Part shown: one piece after another, positions 58,932-64,000 of the stretch
Position numbering within the stretch: the first letter of the stretch is position 1
How the letters are laid out: the number at the start of each line of letters is the position of its first letter
Assembly (NCBI GenBank): GCA_963840235.1
Contig: CAWIYC010000003.1
Coordinates: 310,001-374,000, forward strand
DNA from: JBBRHQ01 sp963840235
GTDB lineage: Bacteria; Actinomycetota; Thermoleophilia; Solirubrobacterales; 70-9
DNA length: 64,000 bases
Direction of reading: 5' to 3'
Program-made: the position numbers and the translations under genes
The notes under the pieces: model-generated
What the model was told of the DNA's origin: nothing
The model's database searches: none
What the model saw: only the letters and a program-made list of their open reading frames with translations

Positions 58932-60368
58932 GTGGGCGAGATGCTCGAGCTGACGGTTGCCGAGGCGGCCGGGCGGATCGAAGCCGGAGAGCTGGGGCGC
59001 GACGAGTACTTGGCGGCTTGGCGTGAGGCCGCCGCCGGGGACGATCTCAACGCCTACCTGTGGACGGCCGAAGGCGACGACGGCTCCGAGTCTGCTCCCG
59101 GCCCTCTGGCCGGGATCCCGGTCGCAGTCAAGGACATCTTCTGCACCGAGGGAGTCCCTACCACGGCGGGCTCGAGGATCCTCGAGGGCTACGAGCCGCC
59201 CTACACCTCAACCGCGGTGCGGCGGCTGCGCGAGGCCGGCGCAACCGTTCTCGGCAAGACCAACATGGACGAGTTCGCGATGGGGTCCTCGAACGAGAAC
59301 TCCGGCTACGGGCCGGTGTTGAACCCGTGGGACCACGCCCGGGTTCCCGGTGGCTCCTCGGGCGGCTCCGCCGCCGCCGTGGCCGGCAGCCTCGCACCGT
59401 GCGCGATCGGCACCGACACAGGCGGCTCGATCCGCCAACCCGCGGCGCTGTGTGGGATCGTCGGGCTGAAGCCGACCTACGGAGCGATCTCGCGCTACGG
59501 GATGATCGCCTTCGCTTCCTCGCTCGACCAGTGCGGCCCGCTCACCCGCAACGTCACCGACGCGGCGTTGCTGCTGGGCGCGATGGAAGGCCGCGACCCA
59601 TGCGACTCGACCTCGGTCGGGATCTCCGGCGGGATCGAGTTGCCCCGGCGCGATGACCTCGGCGGCCTCCGCTTCGCCGTCCCCGCGGAGCTCGCAGGCG
59701 ACGGGATGGAGGCCGGGGTGCGCGGTAGCTTCGAGGCGACACTGGAGGTGATCGAGGGCCTCGGCGGGGAGATCGCCGAGGTGCCGCTGCCGCACGCCGA
59801 GCACGGGATCTCCGCCTATTACGTTCTCGCCCCGGCCGAGGCCTCGACCAACCTCGCCCGCTACGACGGCGTCCGCTACGGCCTCCGGGTGGAGGGCGAC
59901 GACCTGGTCGAGATGTACGAGCGGACACGCGCCGAGGGCTTCGGCGACGAGGTCAAGCGCCGGATCATGCTCGGAACCTACGCGCTCTCCTCCGGCTATT
60001 ACGACGCCTACTACGGGCGGGCCCAGCGGGTCCGCACCAGGATCGCCGAGGACTACGCCAGGGCCTTCGGCGAGGTCGACTTCGTCGTCACCCCAACCTC
60101 GCCCTCCGTCGCCTTCGAGCTGGGGGCCAAGACCGACGATCCGCTTGCGATGTACCTCAACGACTTCTTCACCGTGCCGATGCCGCTTGCCGGGATTCCG
60201 GCGATCTCGATCCCGGTCGGCCTCGCCGAGCCCGACGGGGGCGGTCCGCGGCTGCCGGTCGGCTTCCAGCTGGCCGCCCCCGCGTTCGCCGAGAACGCGT
60301 TGCTCGACGCGGCCTACGCGCTCGAGCAGGCGGTCGGATTCGATTCCAAGCCCGGAGAGGGGTCGTGA
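58932..60368 (+). CDS. gatA: Glutamyl-tRNA amidotransferase subunit A
   Basis: 478 residues, amidase signature enzyme that frees ammonia from glutamine. The Ser-cisSer-Lys triad is visible: Lys67 in PVAVKDIFC, the cis-serine and nucleophile in GTDTGGSIRQPAALCG and the GSSGGSAAAVA segment. PLTRNVTDAALLLGAM and VDFVVTPTSPSVAFELG follow the family. The GTG starts directly after the gatC stop and its TGA overlaps the gatB start (GTGA at 60365-60368), so the three subunits are coupled. Confidence 0.96.
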   Translation: MGEMLELTVAEAAGRIEAGELGRDEYLAAWREAAAGDDLNAYLWTAEGDDGSESAPGPLAGIPVAVKDIFCTEGVPTTAGSRILEGYEPPYTSTAVRRLREAGATVLGKTNMDEFAMGSSNENSGYGPVLNPWDHARVPGGSSGGSAAAVAGSLAPCAIGTDTGGSIRQPAALCGIVGLKPTYGAISRYGMIAFASSLDQCGPLTRNVTDAALLLGAMEGRDPCDSTSVGISGGIELPRRDDLGGLRFAVPAELAGDGMEAGVRGSFEATLEVIEGLGGEIAEVPLPHAEHGISAYYVLAPAEASTNLARYDGVRYGLRVEGDDLVEMYERTRAEGFGDEVKRRIMLGTYALSSGYYDAYYGRAQRVRTRIAEDYARAFGEVDFVVTPTSPSVAFELGAKTDDPLAMYLNDFFTVPMPLAGIPAISIPVGLAEPDGGGPRLPVGFQLAAPAFAENALLDAAYALEQAVGFDSKPGEGS

Positions 60369-61807
60369 GCACGCCCGACCTGGAGGCGGTGATCGGCCTC
60401 GAGATACACGTCCAGCTTGCCACGCGGACGAAGATGTTCTGCGGCTGTGAGCTCTCCTTCGGTGACGAGCCCAACGTCCACACCTGCCCGGTCTGCCTCG
60501 CCCACCCCGGGGTGCTTCCTGTCCCCAACCGGCGCGCGATCGAGTTCGCCCTTCAGATCGCCGCGGCGCTCGAGTGCGAGGTCGCGCCGCGCTCGGTCTT
60601 CCACCGCAAGAATTACTTCTACCCCGACAACCCGAAGGCCTACCAGATCAGCCAGTACGACTCCCCGCTGGCAACCGGCGGCCGGCTCGGTGACGTCCGC
60701 ATTCACCGCGTCCATCTCGAGGAGGACGCGGCGAAGATGATCCACGTCGGCGAGTCGGGGCGGATCCACGGCTCCGGGGCATCGCTGGTCGACTTCAACC
60801 GCGCCGGGACGCCGTTGGTGGAGATCGTCAGCGAGCCCGATCTGCGCAGCCCCGCGCAGGTGCGTGAGTGGGCGCAACTGCTGCGGACGACGGTCCGCCA
60901 GCTCGGCGTGTCCGACGTCAACATGGAGGAGGGCAGCCTGCGCTGCGACGCCAACGTCTCCGTGCGGCCCCCCGGCAGCGAGGTGCTGGGGACCAAGACG
61001 GAGCTGAAGAACATGAACAGCTTCCGCTTTCTCGAGCGCGGCGTCGCGGCTGAGCTCGCCAGACAGCGCGAGCTGATCGGCGCCGGGAGGGAGCTAACCC
61101 AGGAGACCCTCCACTTCGACCCCGACAGCGGCAGCCTCACCTCGCTGCGCTCGAAGGAGGAGGCCCACGACTACCGCTACCTTCCGGAGCCCGACCTGGT
61201 CCCGCTGGCACCGACGGCGGAGATGCTCGAGCAGGCTCGCGCCTCGCTGCCCGAGCTGCCGGCGGCGAGGGTCGCCCGCTACGAGGAGCTCGGACTTGCG
61301 GCCGACGTCGCCACACTGCTCGCCTCCGACCCGGAGACGGCTGCCTATTTCGAGCGGGTGCTGGGTGCCGGCGAGGCCGAGCCGCGGGTCGTCGCCAACT
61401 GGATCACCGGCGAGCTGGCTGCGGCCCTGCGCGAGGCCGGGGGAGAGGGCGGCCCGGGCGCCTCCAGGGTCGGGCCCGAGGCGCTGGCGAAGCTGATCGG
61501 GCTGGTCGGCTCGAAGCAGATCTCCCACAGCGGCGGCAAGACGGTGCTCGCCGTTCTCGTCGCCGAGGGCGGCGACCCGGCGGAGGTTGTCGATCGCGAG
61601 GGCCTGGCGCAGATCTCCGACGATTCCGAGCTGGAGGGTGTTGTCGAGGCCGCGATCGCAGCCAACGCCGATGCCGCAGATCAGGTCCGCTCGGGAAACG
61701 AGAAGGCCGTCGGCGCGATCGTCGGGGCGGTGATGCGAGAGACAGCGGGCCGCGCCGACGGCGGCGCCGTCACCCGCCTGATCCGGGAGAAGCTGGGCCT
61801 CGCCTGA
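60365..61807 (+). CDS. gatB: Aspartyl/glutamyl-tRNA amidotransferase subunit B
   Basis: 480 residues. GatB binds the mischarged tRNA and activates the side chain with ATP. EAVIGLEIHVQLATRTKMFC begins it; a cysteine set FCGC...HTCPVC binds zinc. RKNYFYPDNPKAYQISQYDS and GSLRCDANVSVRP are signature segments, and the C-terminal YqeY-like tail (HSGGKTVLAVLVAEGGDPAE, RSGNEKAVGAIVGAVMRET) contacts tRNA. It ends the operon; a palindrome follows at 61830. Confidence 0.96.
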   Translation: MSTPDLEAVIGLEIHVQLATRTKMFCGCELSFGDEPNVHTCPVCLAHPGVLPVPNRRAIEFALQIAAALECEVAPRSVFHRKNYFYPDNPKAYQISQYDSPLATGGRLGDVRIHRVHLEEDAAKMIHVGESGRIHGSGASLVDFNRAGTPLVEIVSEPDLRSPAQVREWAQLLRTTVRQLGVSDVNMEEGSLRCDANVSVRPPGSEVLGTKTELKNMNSFRFLERGVAAELARQRELIGAGRELTQETLHFDPDSGSLTSLRSKEEAHDYRYLPEPDLVPLAPTAEMLEQARASLPELPAARVARYEELGLAADVATLLASDPETAAYFERVLGAGEAEPRVVANWITGELAAALREAGGEGGPGASRVGPEALAKLIGLVGSKQISHSGGKTVLAVLVAEGGDPAEVVDREGLAQISDDSELEGVVEAAIAANADAADQVRSGNEKAVGAIVGAVMRETAGRADGGAVTRLIREKLGLA

Positions 61808-61829
61808 GCCCTCGGCGAGGGTGCATCTT

Positions 61830-61846
61830 CCTCTCATAGCGAGAGG
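61830..61846. repeat. Palindrome CCTCTC-ATAGC-GAGAGG between gatB and the NADH dehydrogenase
   Basis: A six-base stem in TTCCTCTCATAGCGAGAGG, which matches the dnaE-upstream palindrome at 32222-32240 at nearly all positions. It is 23 bases after gatB and 88 bases before the next start. Confidence 0.5.
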
Positions 61847-61893
61847 CCAGATACCAATCGGCATTTGAGGCCCTGGCCGAAATCTGGCGCCGG

Positions 61894-61927
61894 CACCTTG
61901 TGACAAGGTGTTACAAGGTGCGATAAT
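61894..61927 (+). promoter_or_regulatory. Promoter and operator of the NADH dehydrogenase gene
   Basis: A -35 box TTGTGA (61898-61903) and -10 box GATAAT (61922-61927) are separated by 18 bases, and the GTG start at 61934 is six bases after the -10 box with no ribosome site, so the mRNA is probably leaderless. Overlapping the boxes are three half-sites: CACCTTG (61894), CAAGGTG (61904) and CAAGGTG (61914), each separated by three bases. TTGTGA at 61898 and TTACAA at 61911 also resemble a Rex site with one base too many in the spacer and one mismatch. A redox-linked repressor is thus plausible. Confidence 0.6.
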
Positions 61928-61933
61928 CGGCCC

Positions 61934-63250
61934 GTGGCCTGGAACGTGGTGATCGCCGGAGGCGGGTTCGCGGGGTCGACCGCGGCCCGCGAGCTGGAGC
62001 GGCTGATGCCGCGGCAATCGGCGCGGCTGGTTCTCGTCAACGACGTCAACTTCATGCTCTACACGCCCTTCCTGCCGGAGGCGGCCGCGGGAACGCTTGA
62101 GCCGCGCCACGTGGTCACCCCGCTGCGGGAGATCCTCGATCGCACCTATCTGCGGCTGGGCGCGATCGATGCGCACGACCCGGCCCGCAAGACGGTGCGC
62201 CTTCGCACCCACGAGGGGGAGACCGAGGAGCTGCCCTACGACCAGCTGCTGCTGGCGCTGGGCTCGGTCTCGAGGGTGCTGCCGGTTCCCGGGCTGACCG
62301 AGCACGCCGTCGGCTTCAAGAGCCTCGCCGACGCGATCTGGCTGCGGAACCACGTCGTCGAGACGCTCGAGTCGGCCAACGCCACCGAGGACCCGGCCCG
62401 CCAGGAGGAGCTGTTGACCTATGTCTTCGTCGGCGGCGGCTACGCCGGCCTCGAGGCGCTGGCCGAGCTCCAGGACTTCGCCGCCGACGCGATCGAGGCC
62501 TACCCTCGGGCCAGGTTGCGGGGAATGCGCTGGGTGCTGGTCGAGGCCGCCGACCGGGTCCTGCCCGAGATCGACCTCTCGCTGGCCGAGTACGCCCTGC
62601 GCGAGTTGCGGGGACGCGGCATCGACATCCGCCTGGGCACGACCCTGGAGCAGGTGGAAGCCGACAGCGCCCGGCTCTCCACCGGCGAGACCCTGCCCAC
62701 GCGCACGGTCGTCTGGACCGCCGGGGTGGCGCCGCACCCGAGCCTGCGCAACCTCGCGGTTCCGCTCGACGACCGCGGCCGGGTTCCGGTCGACGACCAC
62801 CTGCGGGTGGTGGGGATGGACTCGGTCTGGGCGGTCGGCGACTGTGCGGCTGCCCCAGAGCCGGGGGGAGGGTTCTGCCCGCCGACGGCCCAGCACGCCG
62901 TTCGCGAAGGCCCCGTCGCCGCCCGCAACATCGCGGCGGCGCTTGGCGTCGGCCGGCCCGAGCCCTATCGCCACGAGACGAAGGCCTCGTTCGTCAACCT
63001 CGGACGCTACAAGGCGGTCGGCCGCATCGGCAACCGCACCTTCCGCGGCTTCCCGGCCTGGTGGCTGGCCCGCACATACCACATGAGCCAGATCCCGGGT
63101 ACGGCCCGCAAGGTACGCGCCGTCCTCGACTGGACCGCCGGCCTGCCCTTCCGCCGCGACATCTCCGAGGTCGGCTCGATCGGCCACCCCGAGCCGCTCG
63201 AGCGGGGGGCGTACGAGCACGGCGGCAGCCACCGCCCGGTCACCGACTGA
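61934..63250 (+). CDS. Type II NADH dehydrogenase (NDH-2)
   Basis: 438 residues, GTG start. A single-chain flavoprotein that passes electrons from NADH to quinone at the inner face of the membrane without pumping protons. The FAD loop is NVVIAGGGFAGSTAARELER, the NADH loop YVFVGGGYAGLEALAEL, and WTAGVAPHP plus VWAVGDCAAAPEPG complete the signature. QHAVREGPVAARNI and YKAVG fit NDH-2 rather than other pyridine nucleotide disulfide oxidoreductases. The C-terminal region is short and without a long membrane helix, so binding through an amphipathic piece is expected. Strong promoter and operator lie just upstream. Confidence 0.88.
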   Translation: MAWNVVIAGGGFAGSTAARELERLMPRQSARLVLVNDVNFMLYTPFLPEAAAGTLEPRHVVTPLREILDRTYLRLGAIDAHDPARKTVRLRTHEGETEELPYDQLLLALGSVSRVLPVPGLTEHAVGFKSLADAIWLRNHVVETLESANATEDPARQEELLTYVFVGGGYAGLEALAELQDFAADAIEAYPRARLRGMRWVLVEAADRVLPEIDLSLAEYALRELRGRGIDIRLGTTLEQVEADSARLSTGETLPTRTVVWTAGVAPHPSLRNLAVPLDDRGRVPVDDHLRVVGMDSVWAVGDCAAAPEPGGGFCPPTAQHAVREGPVAARNIAAALGVGRPEPYRHETKASFVNLGRYKAVGRIGNRTFRGFPAWWLARTYHMSQIPGTARKVRAVLDWTAGLPFRRDISEVGSIGHPEPLERGAYEHGGSHRPVTD

Positions 63251-63326
63251 CCCGGCCAACCCCGGCCTAACTTCACTTTTCGCGCCCATAGGGCACGGAA
63301 CGTTGAGTTCGGTCGGGGGAGCGCCG

Positions 63327-63851
63327 TCAGGGGGCGTTGACCAGGAGGGTCGCGCCCATGCCCCGGGCCTCGTGCTCGGGAAGATCGCACCAGAGCCGGT
63401 AGGTGCCGGGGGGGAGGCTGAAGCGCTTCTGCACCCGTTGCAGGGAGTCGATGTCCTCGAAGTGCACGATCGGGGGGTCGGTGGAGCCCTCCGGGGCGAT
63501 GTTGAGGTTGTGGGGGTCCTCCCCCTGGTTGTTGAGCTCGAGGATGAGGTCCCCCGCGGCGACGCTCGGCCGGGACAGCAGGTAGCCGAACTCGTAGGCC
63601 TTGACACTGAGGCGCGCCGGCCCCGGCGGGAGGACCCGGTCACAGGTCCACCAGTGCCTGAGGCGGACGACCCTGCGGCGCTTGCCGTTGCGACGGACGT
63701 GGCGGACGGTCTTCTTCGTGTGCTTGTGCCAGACGCAGTCCGAGGCGCCGGCGGCTCCCGATCCGGCTCCCGCGGGGGCGGCCGGGACAACCAGCGCCAG
63801 CGACACCGCGGTCGCCGCGCCGAGCACGAGGATCCCCGGCCGCCGGCTCAT
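63327..63851 (-). CDS. Secreted cupredoxin (type 1 copper) protein
   Basis: 174 residues from the ATG at 63851, which overlaps the stop of the preceding gene (ATGA). A signal peptide LVLGAATAVSLALVVPAAPA is followed by a Cys/His-rich, basic part (CVWHKHTKKTVRHVRR, RLRHWWTC) and then a plastocyanin-like domain: VKAYEFGYLLSRPSVAAGDL, DPHNLNI, RFSLPPGTYRLWCDLPEHEA, RGM. The copper ligands are His114, Cys155, His160 and Met165 with Cys-x4-His-x4-Met spacing. It should carry electrons or copper outside the cell. Coupling to a DUF1501-type protein suggests a joint role. Confidence 0.85.
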   Translation of the reverse strand: MSRRPGILVLGAATAVSLALVVPAAPAGAGSGAAGASDCVWHKHTKKTVRHVRRNGKRRRVVRLRHWWTCDRVLPPGPARLSVKAYEFGYLLSRPSVAAGDLILELNNQGEDPHNLNIAPEGSTDPPIVHFEDIDSLQRVQKRFSLPPGTYRLWCDLPEHEARGMGATLLVNAP

Positions 63852-64000
63852 GGCTTGAGCAGCGCCGGTCGTGCGAAACCCGACGCCCCGGGGATGATCG
63901 GGCCGGCGTCCTTGCCCAGCCACTGCTCCAGCAGCGAGCAGTACATCGAGCGGAAGTCGCTCGTGTGCAGGAGGTTGTCGTCGTCGTCGAGGCTGGCCAG
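63848..64000 (-). CDS. DUF1501-type protein, C-terminal end (5' part outside window)
   Basis: 51 codons read to the TGA at 63848-63850. The text DDNLLHTSDFRSMYCSLLEQ, then WLGKDAGPIIPG ends as DUF1501 proteins do (H-T-x-D-F-R, then Y-x-x-x-L-E-x-W-L-G). DUF1501 proteins are usually Tat-exported and paired with DUF1800 proteins; neither feature can be seen here because the start is beyond the window. The stop overlaps the start of the cupredoxin gene by four bases. Confidence 0.7.
   Translation of the reverse strand: MASLDDDDNLLHTSDFRSMYCSLLEQWLGKDAGPIIPGASGFARPALLKP

Noticed and set aside
61094..63790. 898-codon open frame on the minus strand opposite gatB and the NADH dehydrogenase
   Set aside because: It crosses two well-supported genes and their promoter region and has no recognisable motif; a by-product of GC-rich codons.

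Overview
The window is a gene-dense, very GC-rich bacterial chromosome segment. It has frequent GTG starts, many 1-8 base stop/start overlaps, and several genes whose -10-like hexamer lies only 6-8 bases before the start codon. The content (gatCAB, Rpf-type hydrolase behind a ydaO-type riboswitch, sortase with a small LPXTG protein, families of small SnoaL-like proteins beginning MSQENVE, DUF1501-type protein next to a cupredoxin) points to Actinomycetota, most likely Thermoleophilia/Solirubrobacterales. That placement is inferred from gene content, not from a search. I see no rRNA, tRNA, CRISPR array or intact mobile element.

Layout. 1-4955: 3' end of pheT, then argC-argJ-argB-argD, tightly coupled. 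4952-25365: an exopolysaccharide region with methyltransferases, a sugar epimerase and nucleotidyltransferase pair, a NodB-like deacetylase candidate, five glycosyltransferases, a Wzx-type flippase, two O-antigen polymerase/ligase-type membrane proteins, a Wzc-type chain-length/kinase protein, and two paralogous secreted beta-helix proteins. 25442-28764: a compact cell-surface locus made of an LPFTG mini-protein, three small coiled-coil genes (the first and third are paralogs), a membrane protein with a Thr/Pro stalk, and a sortase. 28844-31624: argG with a coupled 52-residue membrane peptide, then a c-di-AMP (ydaO-type) riboswitch and an Rpf-like peptidoglycan hydrolase.

31702-43450 is mostly housekeeping and regulation: SixA-like phosphatase, dnaE, a Cys-rich small protein, acyl-CoA dehydrogenase, endonuclease IV, gltX, an HDOD/LuxR regulator with an apparent 3' frameshift, a NarL-type response regulator and an Rrf2 regulator. 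43725-48030 is an accessory patch: a cluster of SnoaL/NTF2-like genes in all stages from intact to remnant, interrupted by a secreted NHL/RTX-like protein on the other strand. 48067-64000 returns to conserved genes: cysK-cysE, a lipoprotein, uvrD/pcrA, folD, membrane proteins, a GMC oxidoreductase, gatC-gatA-gatB, a type II NADH dehydrogenase behind an operator-rich promoter, a cupredoxin, and the tail of a DUF1501-type gene.

The best candidates for something not well described are the 25.4-28.8 kb surface locus, the decaying SnoaL array, the frameshifted HDOD regulator with the long hairpin just after its predicted original stop, and a nearly identical palindrome upstream of both dnaE and the NADH dehydrogenase.
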